From an uncultured Christensenella sp. (GTDB lineage: Bacteria; Bacillota; Clostridia; Christensenellales; UBA3700): a DNA stretch of 64,000 nt. The notes beneath the pieces were generated by a model that searched no databases, was not told the DNA's origin, and saw only the letters and a program-made list of their open reading frames with translations. Shown piece after piece: positions 44,551-54,760 of this stretch. Position 1 is the stretch's first letter. The number at the start of each line of letters is the position of its first letter. A program made the position numbers and the translations under genes. The stretch covers positions 1 through 64,000 of the forward strand of contig CAJTNA010000007.1 in NCBI GenBank assembly GCA_910577845.1, in the 5' to 3' direction.

Positions 44551-45378
44551 ATGGCTATTAAAAGATATAAACCAACATCTCCAGCCCGCCGTTTTATGAG
44601 TGTTTCAACATTTGATGAAATTACAAGCACTAAGCCAGAGAGAAGCTTGCTTGACACTCAAAGCAAATCCGGTGGTAGGAATAATAATGGTAGAATCACT
44701 GTAAGACATATCGGTGGTGGAAATAGACAAAAATACAGAATTATCGATTTCAAGCGTAATAAAGACGGAATTCCTGCAAAAGTTGCTGAAATTCAATACG
44801 ACCCAAATCGTACAGCTAATATCGCATTGCTACACTATGTAGATGGTACTAAAACTTATATCTTAGCACCAGTTGGATTGAACAAAGGTGATATGGTTAT
44901 GAGTGGTAGCACTGCAGAAATCAAAGTTGGTAACTGCTTAAAAATCGCAGACATTCCAGTTGGTACTTTGTTACACAATATTGAGTTGCACCCTGGTAAA
45001 GGTGGTCAAATCGCAAGAGCAGCTGGTCAAGCAGCTCAACTTATGGCAAAGGAAAACAAATATGCTATTTTGAGATTGCCATCTGGTGAAATGAGATATG
45101 TATTGCTAAACTGCAGAGCAACAATTGGTCAAGTAGGTAACTTGGAACACGAGATTATTAGCATCGGTAAAGCAGGTAGACATCGTCATATGGGTGTTAA
45201 GCCAACTGTCCGTGGTGTTGTAATGAACCCTTGTGACCACCCTCACGGTGGTGGTGAAGGTAAGTCACCTATTGGTATGCCAAGCCCAGTTACTCCTTGG
45301 GGTAAACCAGCTCTTGGTTACAAGACTAGAAAGAAGAAGAATAGAACTAATAAGTTCATCATCAAGCGTGCGAACTAA
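44551..45378 (+). CDS. rplB: Large ribosomal subunit protein L2
   Basis: 275 aa, full length. [20 protein letters not shown] at the start, [20 protein letters not shown], and the conserved [20 protein letters not shown] with the His needed for peptidyl transferase assembly. The basic C terminus ([18 protein letters not shown]) is normal. Confidence 0.99.
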   Translation: MAIKRYKPTSPARRFMSVSTFDEITSTKPERSLLDTQSKSGGRNNNGRITVRHIGGGNRQKYRIIDFKRNKDGIPAKVAEIQYDPNRTANIALLHYVDGTKTYILAPVGLNKGDMVMSGSTAEIKVGNCLKIADIPVGTLLHNIELHPGKGGQIARAAGQAAQLMAKENKYAILRLPSGEMRYVLLNCRATIGQVGNLEHEIISIGKAGRHRHMGVKPTVRGVVMNPCDHPHGGGEGKSPIGMPSPVTPWGKPALGYKTRKKKNRTNKFIIKRAN

Positions 45379-45392
45379 TTGGAGGATATAAA

Positions 45393-45671
45393 ATGAGTAG
45401 GTCAATTAAAAAAGGTCCTTTCGTAGAAGAAAGGCTTATAAATAGAGTAATTGCTATGAACAATGAGAATAAAAAGACTGTAATCAAGACTTGGTCAAGG
45501 TCATCAACTATATTCCCTGAAATGGTAGGTCACACTATCGCAGTTCATGACGGCAGAAAACATGTTCCTGTATATATCACAGAGGATATGGTAGGTTGCA
45601 AACTAGGTGAGTTTGCCCCAACTAGAACTTTTAAAGGTCACGCTGGCGGTAAAACTACTGGTGGCAGATAA
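45393..45671 (+). CDS. rpsS: Small ribosomal subunit protein S19
   Basis: 92 aa. [44 protein letters not shown] (written here only in part: [16 protein letters not shown]) and [13 protein letters not shown] identify S19, which binds the 30S head with S13. GGAGG precedes the start. Confidence 0.99.
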   Translation: MSRSIKKGPFVEERLINRVIAMNNENKKTVIKTWSRSSTIFPEMVGHTIAVHDGRKHVPVYITEDMVGCKLGEFAPTRTFKGHAGGKTTGGR

Positions 45672-45687
45672 TTAGGAGGTAATAATA

Positions 45688-46077
45688 ATGGCAACAAGAG
45701 TTAAAACTAAATCAGAAAATCGTGCTTTAAACGCTGATAAGCGTCCAAGAGCAGTTGCAAAATATGTTAGAATTTCTCCTGATAAGGTTAGAATCGTTCT
45801 TGACATTATTCGTGGTAAAAGCTATGTTGAGGCTATCGCTATTCTTAAAAATACAAGAAAAGCTGCTTGCGAGCCACTTATCAAGCTTGTAAACTCAGCT
45901 GCTGCAAACGCTGAAAACAACTTGAATATGAATAAGAATGATTTATACATTGCAGAATGTTACGCAAATGGTGGTCCAATCCTTAAGAGGGTACAACCTC
46001 GTGCACAAGGTAGAGCTTTCAGAATCAATAAGCGTACAAGCCATATCACCGTTATTTTAGATACGGTTATCGAGTAA
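45688..46077 (+). CDS. rplV: Large ribosomal subunit protein L22
   Basis: 129 aa. [20 protein letters not shown] and [20 protein letters not shown], the hairpin tip that lines the exit tunnel and is linked to macrolide response. The N-terminal 15-20 residues are slightly longer than in E. coli. AGGAGG lies upstream of the start. Confidence 0.99.
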   Translation: MATRVKTKSENRALNADKRPRAVAKYVRISPDKVRIVLDIIRGKSYVEAIAILKNTRKAACEPLIKLVNSAAANAENNLNMNKNDLYIAECYANGGPILKRVQPRAQGRAFRINKRTSHITVILDTVIE

Positions 46078-46089
46078 GGAGGTATTCTA

Positions 46090-46764
46090 ATGGGACAAAA
46101 AGTTAATCCACACGGACTTAGAGTAGGTATCATTAAAGGTTGGGACGCTCAATGGTATGCTGATAAGAAAAATTTCTCAGCTAACTTGATTGAGGACCAA
46201 AAAATTAGAAACTTTATTAAAAAGACATATTTTACAAGTGGTATCAGCAAAATCACTATTGAGAGAATACTTTCAAGTGCTGCAGATATTGTTATGGTAA
46301 ATATTTATACATCTAAGCCAGGCGTGCTTATTGGTAAAGGTGGCGAGGGTGTTAATCTAATGAAAGAGCAAATTAAGAAAATTGCTCCAGGTAAACAAAT
46401 CAACATCAATATTTTTGAAATCAATCGTCCTGATATTGACGCACAATTGGTTGCTGAAAGTATTGCTGCACAATTAGAGAAGAGAGCGGCTTTCCGCCGT
46501 ACTATGAAACAAGCTATCTCAAGAGCTATGAAGAGTGGTGCTAAAGGTATCAAAACTATGTGTTCTGGTAGACTTGATGGTGCTGAAATCGCTAGGTCTG
46601 AAAGTTATCACGAGGGTTCAATTCCTTTGCAGACTTTAAGAGCTGATATCGACTATGCTACAGCTGAAGCTCATACTACATTTGGTATTATCGGTGTTAA
46701 GGTATGGATTTACAAAGGCGAGATTCTTGGTCGTGGTTTGAAAAAGGAAGGAGGTAAAGCGTAA
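46090..46764 (+). CDS. rpsC: Small ribosomal subunit protein S3
   Basis: 224 aa. [20 protein letters not shown], the KH domain with [18 protein letters not shown], and the C-terminal domain with [19 protein letters not shown]. It lies at the mRNA entry and helps unwind mRNA. The stop overlaps the rplP start by 1 bp. Confidence 0.99.
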   Translation: MGQKVNPHGLRVGIIKGWDAQWYADKKNFSANLIEDQKIRNFIKKTYFTSGISKITIERILSSAADIVMVNIYTSKPGVLIGKGGEGVNLMKEQIKKIAPGKQININIFEINRPDIDAQLVAESIAAQLEKRAAFRRTMKQAISRAMKSGAKGIKTMCSGRLDGAEIARSESYHEGSIPLQTLRADIDYATAEAHTTFGIIGVKVWIYKGEILGRGLKKEGGKA

Positions 46765-47186
46765 TGTTAATGCCTAAGAGAGTTAAAAGAAGACGTGTTC
46801 ATCGTGGCAGAATGAAAGGTAACGCTAACAAGGGTAACCAAGTTGCTTACGGCGAGTATGGCTTAGTTAGTTTAGAGCCATCTTGGGTTACTTCAAATCA
46901 AATTGAGGCTGCCCGTATCGCTATGACACGTTACGTTAAGAGGGGTGGTAAAGTTTGGATAAACATTTTCCCTCACAAACCTATCACAAAAAAACCTGCA
47001 GAAACTCGTATGGGTTCTGGTAAAGGTTCAGTAGAATACTGGGTTGCAGTAGTTAAACCAGGTCGTGTTATGTTCGAAATGGCTGGCGTACCTGAGGAAG
47101 TAGCAAGAGAGGCATTCAGACTTGCAAGTCACAAATTGCCTGTTAAATGCAAATTCGTTAAAAAAGAAGAAGGCGGTGAGTGTTAA
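46764..47186 (+). CDS. rplP: Large ribosomal subunit protein L16
   Basis: 140 aa. [20 protein letters not shown] is the typical bacterial start, which supports ATG46764 over ATG46770. [20 protein letters not shown] and [19 protein letters not shown] complete the match. It organises the tRNA sites of the 50S subunit. Ends in TAATG with rpmC. Confidence 0.99.
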   Translation: MLMPKRVKRRRVHRGRMKGNANKGNQVAYGEYGLVSLEPSWVTSNQIEAARIAMTRYVKRGGKVWINIFPHKPITKKPAETRMGSGKGSVEYWVAVVKPGRVMFEMAGVPEEVAREAFRLASHKLPVKCKFVKKEEGGEC

Positions 47187-47419
47187 TGAAGGCTAAAGAG
47201 TTATTTGATATGACAAACAAAGAATTAGAAGTAAAATTGGATTCTTTAAAACAAGAGTTGTTTAACCTTCGTTTTAAGCACGCCACAGGTCAACTTGAAA
47301 ATGCTAATCAACTTAACCTTGTTAAGAAAGATATCGCTAGAGTAAAGACTGTTCTTCGTCAAAGAGAGTTAAATATCTCAACAGAGCCTCAAGGCAAATC
47401 TGCTAAAAAGGCTAAGTAA
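47186..47419 (+). CDS. rpmC: Large ribosomal subunit protein L29
   Basis: 77 aa. [20 protein letters not shown] and [20 protein letters not shown] are diagnostic. Start ATG47186 overlaps the rplP stop by 1 bp and lies 5 nt after GGTGAG; a GTG at 47180 would add two residues. The C terminus carries about 12 extra polar/Lys residues ([13 protein letters not shown]). Confidence 0.97.
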   Translation: MKAKELFDMTNKELEVKLDSLKQELFNLRFKHATGQLENANQLNLVKKDIARVKTVLRQRELNISTEPQGKSAKKAK

Positions 47420-47434
47420 TTGGAGGATATGTAA

Positions 47435-47689
47435 ATGGAAAGAAATCTTAGAAAGAGTAGAGTTGGCTTAGTTGTTAGTGACAAGATGGATAAGACTATC
47501 ACTGTTGCAGTTATGCAAAAGGTTAAGCACCCTCTATATGGAAAAACTGTAAATAAAACTAAGAAGTTTATGGCACACGATGAGAACAATGTTGCTGGTA
47601 TTGGTGATAAAGTTCTTATTATCGAAACTCGTCCAATGAGTAAAAATAAACATTTCAGATTAGCTGAAATAATTGAAAAGGCTAAGTAA
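47435..47689 (+). CDS. rpsQ: Small ribosomal subunit protein S17
   Basis: 84 aa. [39 protein letters not shown] and [17 protein letters not shown] identify S17, a primary 16S-binding assembly protein. GGAGG before the start. Confidence 0.99.
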   Translation: MERNLRKSRVGLVVSDKMDKTITVAVMQKVKHPLYGKTVNKTKKFMAHDENNVAGIGDKVLIIETRPMSKNKHFRLAEIIEKAK

Positions 47690-47700
47690 GGAGGTACAAA

Positions 47701-48069
47701 ATGATAATTCCAGAAAGTAAATTGAATGTCGCTGATAATACTGGTGCTAAGGAAATCAAATGTATCCGTGTACTTGGTGGCTCATTCCGTAGATATGGTA
47801 ACATCGGTGATGTAATCGTTGCAAGTGTTCAATCTGCTACTCCAGGCGGAGTTGTTAAAAAGGGTGATGTTGTTAAAGCCGTTATCGTTAGAACTAAGAA
47901 AGGTATCAGAAGAAATGATGGTACTCACATAAGATTTGATGACAATGCTGCAGTTATCATTGATAACCAAAAGCAACCTAAAGGCACTCGTATCTTTGGA
48001 CCTATTGCTCGTGAGCTTCGTGATAAAGATTATATGAGAATTATTTCTCTTGCACCAGAAGTGCTTTAA
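47701..48069 (+). CDS. rplN: Large ribosomal subunit protein L14
   Basis: 122 aa, exact usual length. [40 protein letters not shown] and [20 protein letters not shown]. It lies on the subunit interface, next to L19. AGGAGGT before the start. Confidence 0.99.
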   Translation: MIIPESKLNVADNTGAKEIKCIRVLGGSFRRYGNIGDVIVASVQSATPGGVVKKGDVVKAVIVRTKKGIRRNDGTHIRFDDNAAVIIDNQKQPKGTRIFGPIARELRDKDYMRIISLAPEVL

Positions 48070-48082
48070 TTGGAGGTAAGTA

Positions 48083-48514
48083 ATGAATAATTTACACGTT
48101 AAAAAAGGTGATAATGTAATGATTATTGCTGGTAAAGATAAAGGTAAATCAGGTTCAGTTACTAAAGTTGACGTACAAAATGGCAGAGTTTTAGTAGAAG
48201 GTGCTAACATTGCTACAAATTACGTTAAACCTCGTAACGCACAAGAAAAGGGCGGTATCGTTAAGAAAGAAGCTCCTATCGATGCAAGTAATGTTATGAT
48301 TATTTGCCCAGAGTGCGGTAAGGCAACTAAAGCTGGACACAGAGTTGAAAATGTTGACGGAAAAGAAGTTAAAATCCGTTTTTGCAAAAAATGTAATGCT
48401 TCTTTAGAGCAAAAAGCTTCTAAGGCTGTTAAGAAAGCAACTAAGAAGACTGCTACTAAGAAAGCAACTACTAAGAAAACTGCTGAGGCAGAAAACGCTG
48501 AAAAAGCTGAATAA
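48083..48514 (+). CDS. rplX: Large ribosomal subunit protein L24, with zinc pair and Lys/Ala tail
   Basis: 143 aa; usual length is about 105. The KOW core is VKKGDNVMIIAGKDKGKSGS. Two Cys pairs, CPECGK and CKKC, suggest a bound zinc, as in some Clostridia. The last 35 residues are a low-complexity Lys/Ala/Thr repeat (KKATKKTATKKATTKKTAE), a tail absent from most L24. L24 starts 50S assembly. Confidence 0.97.
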   Translation: MNNLHVKKGDNVMIIAGKDKGKSGSVTKVDVQNGRVLVEGANIATNYVKPRNAQEKGGIVKKEAPIDASNVMIICPECGKATKAGHRVENVDGKEVKIRFCKKCNASLEQKASKAVKKATKKTATKKATTKKTAEAENAEKAE

Positions 48515-48528
48515 TGGAGGATTAAACA

Positions 48529-49083
48529 GTGGCTAATCAAGTTAAAAATAGAGTTAAAGCTAACTATGAAAGTGTTGTAGTTCCTGCTTTAATCAAAAAA
48601 TTCGGCTATAAGAACGTTAATCAAGTTCCTAAGCTAGAAAAAATAGTTATTAATATGGGTCTTGGCGATATTAAAGATAATGCTAAAAGTGTTCAAATCG
48701 CTCTTGACGAATTAAAGCAAATTACAGGTCAAGCTCCTATGGTTACAAAAGCTAAAAAGAGCGTTGCTAACTTTAAAGTTCGTGAAGGTATGACTGTTGG
48801 TGCTAAAGTTACTCTTAGATCTACAAGAATGTTTGAGTTCTTTGATAAGTTTGTATCTGTTGCACTACCACGTGTTAGAGACTTTAAAGGTATTCCAGCA
48901 AATTCTTTTGATGGTAGAGGTAACTACAATATGGGCGTTAAAGAGCAACTTATCTTCCCAGAAATCAGCTATGATAAAATTGAGAAGATTAGAGGTTTTG
49001 ATATCTGTTTCGTGACAACTGCACAAACAGATGCAGAGGCAAAAGAGTTATTAACTCTAATGGGTTTGCCTTTCGCTAAGTAA
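48529..49083 (+). CDS. rplE: Large ribosomal subunit protein L5
   Basis: 184 aa. Starts with GTG (48529-48531), 8 nt after GGAGG at 48516-48520; no ATG fits. [40 protein letters not shown] and [20 protein letters not shown] are diagnostic. It binds 5S rRNA and contacts the P-site tRNA. Confidence 0.98.
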   Translation: MANQVKNRVKANYESVVVPALIKKFGYKNVNQVPKLEKIVINMGLGDIKDNAKSVQIALDELKQITGQAPMVTKAKKSVANFKVREGMTVGAKVTLRSTRMFEFFDKFVSVALPRVRDFKGIPANSFDGRGNYNMGVKEQLIFPEISYDKIEKIRGFDICFVTTAQTDAEAKELLTLMGLPFAK

Positions 49084-49096
49084 GGAGGATTGACAT

Positions 49097-49282
49097 ATGG
49101 CAAAGAAAGCTATGATACAAAAGCAACAGCGTACACCTAAGTATTCTACAAGAGCTTATACTCGTTGTAAGATTTGTGGAAGACCACACGCAGTATTGAG
49201 AAAATACGGCATTTGCAGAATTTGCTTCAGAGAGCTTGCTTACAAAGGCGAAATCCCTGGCGTAAAGAAAGCTAGCTGGTAA
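49097..49282 (+). CDS. rpsZ: Small ribosomal subunit protein S14, zinc type
   Basis: 61 aa, the short zinc form. [20 protein letters not shown], then [21 protein letters not shown] with the four zinc-binding Cys (C-x2-C ... C-x2-C), and the C-terminal KASW. The zinc form is the rule in Gram-positive spc operons. Confidence 0.99.
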   Translation: MAKKAMIQKQQRTPKYSTRAYTRCKICGRPHAVLRKYGICRICFRELAYKGEIPGVKKASW

Positions 49283-49296
49283 TAGGAGGATAGGAT

Positions 49297-49695
49297 ATGA
49301 ATATTACAGACCCAATCGCTGATATGCTAACTCGTATTCGTAACGGGTTGATTGCGAAAAAAGATGAAGTAAAAGTACCTGCTTCAAAAATCAAAACAAG
49401 CATTGCTCAAATCCTTTTGGATGAGGGTTATATCAAAGGTTTTGAATTAGTTGAAGATGGTGTTCAAAAAGATATAAAAGTTACTCTTAAGTATGGTCCT
49501 AGAGGCGAAAAGGTTATTACTAATATCAAAAGAATTAGTAAGCCAGGTTTAAGAGTTTACTGTGAAGCAGACAAGTTACCTAAAGTTTTGGGTGGTTTAG
49601 GAATTGCTATAATTTCTACATCTCAAGGCGTTATGACTTGTAAACAAGCTAGAGAGAAACACATTGGTGGCGAAGTTCTAGCTTACATTTGGTAA
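49297..49695 (+). CDS. rpsH: Small ribosomal subunit protein S8
   Basis: 132 aa. [40 protein letters not shown] and [20 protein letters not shown] identify it. It binds the central domain of 16S rRNA and autoregulates the spc operon in E. coli; I see no matching leader here. Confidence 0.99.
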   Translation: MNITDPIADMLTRIRNGLIAKKDEVKVPASKIKTSIAQILLDEGYIKGFELVEDGVQKDIKVTLKYGPRGEKVITNIKRISKPGLRVYCEADKLPKVLGGLGIAIISTSQGVMTCKQAREKHIGGEVLAYIW

Positions 49696-49710
49696 TAGGA
49701 GGGCGTATAA

Positions 49711-50253
49711 ATGTCAAGAATTGGTAGACTTCCTGTTGTTATTCCCGCTGGCGTTACTGTAAATATTTCAGCGGACAATGTAGTAACTGTTAAAGGACCT
49801 TTGGGTGAATTAAGCCAAAAGGTAAACAAGAATATTAATGTAGCTGTTGAAGGAACTGAAGTTCACGTTACTAGAAATGATGAGCAAAAAGAGCATAAAG
49901 CTATGCACGGTTTATATCGTAAACTTATTGCTAATATGGTTGAGGGCGTAACTAAAGGTTTTCAAAAAGCACTTATCGTTAACGGCGTAGGTTACAAGGT
50001 TGCTAAACAAGGTAACAAAATCGTTATCAACTGCGGTTATTCACATCCAGTTGAGGTTGTTGAGAGTGATGGTATCACTTTTGAAGTACCAAACGCAAAC
50101 GAGATAGTTGTTAAAGGTATCAGCCGTGAAAAAGTTGGTCAAACTGCTGCAAATATTAAGGTTATCAAAGTGCCAGACCCTTATCACGTATATGGTATTC
50201 GTTATAAAAACGAAACTATTGCAAGAAAAGAAGCTAAGAAGAGCACTAAGTAA
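49711..50253 (+). CDS. rplF: Large ribosomal subunit protein L6
   Basis: 180 aa. MSRIGRLPVVIPAGVTVNIS, GVGYKVAKQGNKIVINCGYS, and KVPDPYHVYGIRYKNETIAR, close to the usual EPYKGKGIRY but with HV-Y in place of K-G-K. It lies near the factor-binding centre. Confidence 0.98.
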   Translation: MSRIGRLPVVIPAGVTVNISADNVVTVKGPLGELSQKVNKNINVAVEGTEVHVTRNDEQKEHKAMHGLYRKLIANMVEGVTKGFQKALIVNGVGYKVAKQGNKIVINCGYSHPVEVVESDGITFEVPNANEIVVKGISREKVGQTAANIKVIKVPDPYHVYGIRYKNETIARKEAKKSTK

Positions 50254-50265
50254 GGAGAGTAGAAG

Positions 50266-50634
50266 ATGATTAAGAAGATTGATAAAAATTCTATTAGACA
50301 ACAAAGACACGTTAGAGTAAGAGGTAAAGTGTCAGGCACAGCTGAGCGTCCTCGTTTTAACGTTTATAGAAGTACTAATAACATCTATGTTCAACTTATT
50401 GATGACATTGCTGGTAATACTTTGGTAGCTTGCTCAACTTTGGATAAAGATGTAGCCAGCAAAATTAAGGATATGACTAAAGTTGAGGCAGCTAAGTTCG
50501 TTGGTGAAACTATTGCAAAAAAAGCTTTAGATAAAGGTATTACTGCGGTTGTTTTTGACAGAGGTGGATATTTGTATACTGGTCGTATACAAAGTGTAGC
50601 TGACGGTGCTAGAAATGCCGGCTTGAAACTATAA
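50266..50634 (+). CDS. rplR: Large ribosomal subunit protein L18
   Basis: 122 aa. [34 protein letters not shown] and [20 protein letters not shown] are diagnostic. It binds 5S rRNA with L5. Confidence 0.99.
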   Translation: MIKKIDKNSIRQQRHVRVRGKVSGTAERPRFNVYRSTNNIYVQLIDDIAGNTLVACSTLDKDVASKIKDMTKVEAAKFVGETIAKKALDKGITAVVFDRGGYLYTGRIQSVADGARNAGLKL

Positions 50635-50650
50635 TAGGAGGAAGACGATA

Positions 50651-51181
50651 ATGGCTGAAAGAAATGAAAAGTCAGAAAAAAGAAGCAAATTCCAAAGAGA
50701 AGATGATGGAATGCTAAACAAACTTATCGCTGTTAACAGAGTAACTAAAGTTGTTAAAGGTGGTAGAACAATGCGTCTTTCTGCTTTAGTTGCAGTTGGT
50801 GACGGCAATGGTAATGTTGGTATTGGTATGGGTAAAGCTGCTGAGGTGCCAGAGGCAATCAAAAAAGCTACTGCTGATGCTAAACGTAATATGATTAATA
50901 TCAAATTGGTTGGAACTACTATCCCTCACGAGGTTATTGGTGAGTATGGTAGTGGTAAAGTTGTAATGATTCCTGCTGAGGAAGGTACTGGTGTTATCGC
51001 TGGTGGTCCAGTTCGTTCAATACTTGAGGTTGTTGGTGTTAAGGACATCAGAACTAAGAGTATTGGTACAAACAATCCAATTAACTGCGTTAAAGCTGTT
51101 ATGGAAGGACTTAAGAGCCTTAGAACTGCGGAGCAAATTGCTAGTCTTCGTGGTATGACTGTTGAAGAAATCAAACGCTAA
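50651..51181 (+). CDS. rpsE: Small ribosomal subunit protein S5
   Basis: 176 aa. [60 protein letters not shown] and [19 protein letters not shown]. It acts in decoding fidelity at the mRNA entry. AGGAGG precedes the start. Confidence 0.99.
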   Translation: MAERNEKSEKRSKFQREDDGMLNKLIAVNRVTKVVKGGRTMRLSALVAVGDGNGNVGIGMGKAAEVPEAIKKATADAKRNMINIKLVGTTIPHEVIGEYGSGKVVMIPAEEGTGVIAGGPVRSILEVVGVKDIRTKSIGTNNPINCVKAVMEGLKSLRTAEQIASLRGMTVEEIKR

Positions 51182-51196
51182 TAGGAGGGTGTAATA

Positions 51197-51439
51197 ATGG
51201 CAAAACAATTAAAAATTACGCTTGTTAAAAGCACTATCGGAACTCTTAAAAAGCAAAAGGCAACTATTGAGGCTCTAGGACTAACTAAAATTGGTACTAG
51301 TAAGATTCATAATGACAATCCTTGTCTTCAAGGTCAAATCAAAGTTGTTAAACACTTGATTTCTGTTGAAGAAGTTGTTGTTTCAGCACCTAAAAAAGCT
51401 AGGGCAAAAAAAGCTGAGGCTGTAGAAGCTGCTAACTAA
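51197..51439 (+). CDS. rpmD: Large ribosomal subunit protein L30, with short C-terminal tail
   Basis: 80 aa; about 60 is usual. KITLVKSTIGTLKKQKATIE, ALGLTKIGTSKIHNDNPCLQ and QIKVVKHLISVEEV form the normal L30. The last 20 residues (SAPKKARAKKAEAVEAAN) are a Lys/Ala tail like the one on L24. Confidence 0.97.
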   Translation: MAKQLKITLVKSTIGTLKKQKATIEALGLTKIGTSKIHNDNPCLQGQIKVVKHLISVEEVVVSAPKKARAKKAEAVEAAN

Positions 51440-51452
51440 TCGGAGGTAATAA

Positions 51453-51896
51453 ATGGATATTCAAAATTTAGCTCCAGCTCCAGGGGCAAAAACTGAGAGC
51501 AAAAGACTAGGCAGAGGTATTGGTTCTGGTAAAGGCAAAACTTCTGGTAAAGGTCATAAAGGTCAATGGGCTAGAAGCGGTGGCGGTGTACGCCCTGGTT
51601 TTGAAGGCGGTCAAATGCCTTTAATCCGCCGTGTTCCTAAGAGAGGTTTCACTAACATTTTCGCAAAGGAATATTCTATTGTAAATGTTAAGGACTTAGA
51701 GAGATTTGAGGACGGTACTGTTGTAAATGCTGAACTTCTTTTGGAGAGCGGTGTTTTAAGCAAAGTTGAGAACTATGGCGTTAAAGTTTTGGGTGACGGA
51801 ACTTTGACTAAAAAATTAACAGTTCAAGCAAAGAAATTTACTAAGTCAGCTGCAGAAATAATTGAAAAAGCAGGTGGCAAAGCAGAGGTGCTATAA
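51453..51896 (+). CDS. rplO: Large ribosomal subunit protein L15
   Basis: 147 aa. [40 protein letters not shown], and [20 protein letters not shown]. The glycine-rich N terminus penetrates 23S rRNA. The stop overlaps the secY start by 1 bp. Confidence 0.99.
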   Translation: MDIQNLAPAPGAKTESKRLGRGIGSGKGKTSGKGHKGQWARSGGGVRPGFEGGQMPLIRRVPKRGFTNIFAKEYSIVNVKDLERFEDGTVVNAELLLESGVLSKVENYGVKVLGDGTLTKKLTVQAKKFTKSAAEIIEKAGGKAEVL

Positions 51897-53206
51897 TGTT
51901 TAAAACCATAGCAAATGCTTTTAGAGACAAAGAAATTAGAAAAAGAATTTTTCTTACACTACTAATGCTTGCGATTTTCAGACTGGGTGCGTATATTCCT
52001 ATCCCAGGCTTGGATATTGCTGCAATAAATGGTGAGAATGGACTTGATAGCGGTAGCTTTTTTGGTATTATTGCTGCCATTAATGGTACTTTTGGTAGTC
52101 AAGGCTCTATTTTCTCGCTAGGTATAATGCCATTCATTAACTCATTCATCATTATGCAATTGGTGACTATTATAATTCCAAAGCTAGAGAGAATGAGCAA
52201 AGATGGTGAGGAAGGACGAAAGAAAATAACTCAGATAACTCGTTATGTTGCAATCGGTTTAGGTGTTATCCAAGCTTTTGGTTTTGTAATGAGCTGGGGC
52301 GAGAACTTTACTGGTTTATTTGGTACTGGTGTTGCTAACATCTGGCTAAGTAGGATAATGACAGTTATTATTTTAACAGCTGGCTCTACATTTGTTATGT
52401 GGTTGGGGGAAAGAATTACTGAGTATGGTATTGGTAATGGTACATCATTGATTATCTTTATTGGTATACTTTCTGGTATTGGTAGCTCTATTATATCTGC
52501 TATTCAAACAATGTCACAACAATCTGGAACTGAATTAATGGGTAATATTTGGTGGTTCATTGGTTTTATTATCTTTGTAATTTTGCTTTTCTTATTCATC
52601 GTTTATGTTGATATGGCAGAAAGACGTATTCCAGTACGTTACGCAAAACAAGTTAAAGGTAACAAAATGTATGGTGGACAAACTTCTAATATCCCTATGA
52701 AAGTTAATGCTTCTGGTGTTATGCCTATCATTTTTGCATCATCTTTCTTGATGTTCCCACAAATGATTGCAAGCTTCTGGCCTGAAAGTGACTTTTATAT
52801 TTGGTACAGCAAGTGGCTTGGCGTTGGTAGTTGGGTTTATATAGTTGTTATTTCATTACTAATATTGTTTTTCTCATATTTCTATGCACAAATTCAATTC
52901 AATCCAATTGAAGTGTCTAAAAATATTCAACAATATGGTGGGTTCATTCCAGGTATACGACCAGGTAAGCCAACAAGCGAATATTTAGCAAAAATCAATA
53001 ACAGAATAACATTGTTCGGTGCGATTTTCCTTGCTATCATAGCATTAATACCATCTATACTTGTTGCAATAATGCCACAAGAATTAGGTTTGACAAATGC
53101 GTTTAGTGCAACAGGTCTATTGATTGTTGTAAGTGTAGCGTTGGAAACAAACAAACAAATGGAATCTCAAATTATGATGAAAACATATAAAGGATTCTTA
53201 AAGTAA
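51896..53206 (+). CDS. secY: Protein translocase channel subunit SecY
   Basis: 436 aa, ten membrane helices. Early motifs are KRIFLTLLMLAIFRLGAYIP and FSLGIMPFINSFIIMQLVTI; ITEYGIGNGTSLIIFIGILS, AERRIPVRYAKQVKGNKMYG and KVNASGVMPIIFASSFL are signatures of the cytoplasmic loops and lateral gate. PGIRPGKPTSEYL is the late conserved loop. Forms the SecYEG channel; it sits between the ribosomal genes and adk as in most Bacillota. Confidence 0.99.
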   Translation: MFKTIANAFRDKEIRKRIFLTLLMLAIFRLGAYIPIPGLDIAAINGENGLDSGSFFGIIAAINGTFGSQGSIFSLGIMPFINSFIIMQLVTIIIPKLERMSKDGEEGRKKITQITRYVAIGLGVIQAFGFVMSWGENFTGLFGTGVANIWLSRIMTVIILTAGSTFVMWLGERITEYGIGNGTSLIIFIGILSGIGSSIISAIQTMSQQSGTELMGNIWWFIGFIIFVILLFLFIVYVDMAERRIPVRYAKQVKGNKMYGGQTSNIPMKVNASGVMPIIFASSFLMFPQMIASFWPESDFYIWYSKWLGVGSWVYIVVISLLILFFSYFYAQIQFNPIEVSKNIQQYGGFIPGIRPGKPTSEYLAKINNRITLFGAIFLAIIALIPSILVAIMPQELGLTNAFSATGLLIVVSVALETNKQMESQIMMKTYKGFLK

Positions 53207-53224
53207 AAACAAAAAATTATTTAA

Positions 53225-53256
53225 GCCGAACAAAATATTTACTATTTTGTATCGGC
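53225..53256 (+). other. Hairpin after secY
   Basis: Arms GCCGA-ACAAAATA and TATTTTGT-A-TCGGC pair over 13 bp with one bulge and loop TTTAC. It is followed by GTAAAATAATAATT rather than a T-run, so it may slow or partly end transcription, or protect the 3' end, before adk. Confidence 0.5.
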
Positions 53257-53398
53257 GTAAAATAATAATTACCTAAATTAATGCGATTTTAAATTGTAAA
53301 AGGTTTTAATTATACATAGTATTGTAAAGGTGAAGTTTAGGGATATATTAAAGCATTAATTTTGGGTTAAATTAAGGTTGTTTTTAATTGAGGTAAAA

Positions 53399-54028
53399 AT
53401 GAAATTAATTTTACTAGGAGCACCTGGTGCTGGTAAAGGTACTCAAGCTACAAGAATTAGTGATAAGTACAATTTGCCACATATCTCAACAGGTGACATT
53501 TTAAGGAAAAATATTAAAGAGGGTACTAAATTAGGCGTACAAGCTAAATCATTTATTGACGCAGGTCAGTTAGTTCCCGATGAGGTTGTAATCAACATAG
53601 TAAATGATAGATTGCAACAAGCAGATTGCAATAACGGATATATATTAGATGGTTTTCCAAGAACAGTTGCTCAAGCAGAGGCTTTAGATAAAGTTGCAAA
53701 AATTGACGCCGTTATTAATATCGCAGTTGATGCTAGTTTGATAGTTAATCGTATCACTGGCAGAAGAATGTGTGCTTGTGGCGAAAGCTATCATATCAGT
53801 ATGGGTATTGGTGATACTTGTCCTAAGTGTGGTGCAAAACTTTATCAACGTGATGATGATAAAGAGGAAACAGTAAAAGCACGTATGCAAGTTTATGATA
53901 CTCAAACTGCACCACTAATCGATTATTATACAGCAAAAAATTTAGTTATCGATGTTGATGGCGGTAAGCCATTGAATGAAGTTTTTGAACAAATTTCTAA
54001 GGTGATTGATGATTACAATAAAAAGTGA
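53399..54028 (+). CDS. adk: Adenylate kinase, zinc-lid type
   Basis: Interconverts ATP + AMP and 2 ADP. 209 aa. LGAPGAGKGTQATRISDKYN (P-loop), HISTGDILRKNI, YILDGFPRTVAQAEAL, and LYQRDDDKEETVKARMQVYD. The lid has Cys residues as C-A-C-G and C-P-K-C (CACGESYH, DTCPKCGAKL): the first pair is one residue closer than the usual C-x2-C. Zinc binding is probable but the spacing is unusual. Start ATG53399 has GAGG 5 nt upstream; a TTG at 53378 is in frame. It overlaps map by 20 bp. Confidence 0.97.
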   Translation: MKLILLGAPGAGKGTQATRISDKYNLPHISTGDILRKNIKEGTKLGVQAKSFIDAGQLVPDEVVINIVNDRLQQADCNNGYILDGFPRTVAQAEALDKVAKIDAVINIAVDASLIVNRITGRRMCACGESYHISMGIGDTCPKCGAKLYQRDDDKEETVKARMQVYDTQTAPLIDYYTAKNLVIDVDGGKPLNEVFEQISKVIDDYNKK

Positions 54029-54752
54029 TAGCCAAATCGAACTTATGCGAGAGGCAGGCAAAATTTTAAGGGATACCTTAAATATGCTTGGTGAACACAT
54101 TAAGGTTGGTGTGACTACAAAGGAATTGGATAAATTAGCACACGATTATATAATTAGCAGAGGAGCAAAACCATCATTTTTGGGATATGGCGGATTCCCT
54201 GCATCAATATGTGCAAGTGTGAACGAACAAGTTGTACACGGAATTCCTTCGTCAAGGAAATTGAATGAGGGTGACATAATTGGTATTGATTGCGGTGTAA
54301 TTTATAAAGGTTGGCAGAGCGATGCAGCAAGGACATTTGCTGTAGGAAAAATATCTGAGAAGCATAAAAAACTTATTGAGGTAACTGAACAAAGCTTTTT
54401 TGAGGCAATGAAAGTTATCAAAGAGGGTGCAAGGCTTGGAGATATTGGTGCGACTATACAACAAATAGCAGAAAGCAATGGCTTTTCAGTTGTTAGGGAC
54501 TTAGTGGGACACGGCATTGGTAAGGAAATGCACGAAGACCCTCAAGTACCAAACTATGGAATAGCAGGCAAAGGTCTTAGATTAAAGCGTAATATGACGC
54601 TTGCGATTGAACCTATGATTAATGAAGGGACTTATGAAGTTTCTGGGCTAGATGACGGCTGGACGGTGGTGACTGATGATGACGGATATTCCGCACATTA
54701 TGAAAACACTGTACTTGTAACAGAGGATGGTTATGAAATTCTGTCCTTGTAG
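54009..54752 (+). CDS. map: Methionine aminopeptidase, type I
   Basis: Removes the initiator methionine from nascent proteins. 247 aa. MITIKSDSQIELMREAGKIL, then the metal ligands in GIDCGVIYKGWQSDAARTF (two Asp), VRDLVGHGIGKEMHEDPQVP (His), AIEPMINEG (Glu) and AHYENTVLVTEDG (Glu). All five are present. Start ATG54009 has AAGGTG 4 nt upstream; a TTG at 54006 precedes it. Lies inside the 3' end of adk. Confidence 0.97.
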   Translation: MITIKSDSQIELMREAGKILRDTLNMLGEHIKVGVTTKELDKLAHDYIISRGAKPSFLGYGGFPASICASVNEQVVHGIPSSRKLNEGDIIGIDCGVIYKGWQSDAARTFAVGKISEKHKKLIEVTEQSFFEAMKVIKEGARLGDIGATIQQIAESNGFSVVRDLVGHGIGKEMHEDPQVPNYGIAGKGLRLKRNMTLAIEPMINEGTYEVSGLDDGWTVVTDDDGYSAHYENTVLVTEDGYEILSL

Positions 54753-54760
54753 GAGTTGTT

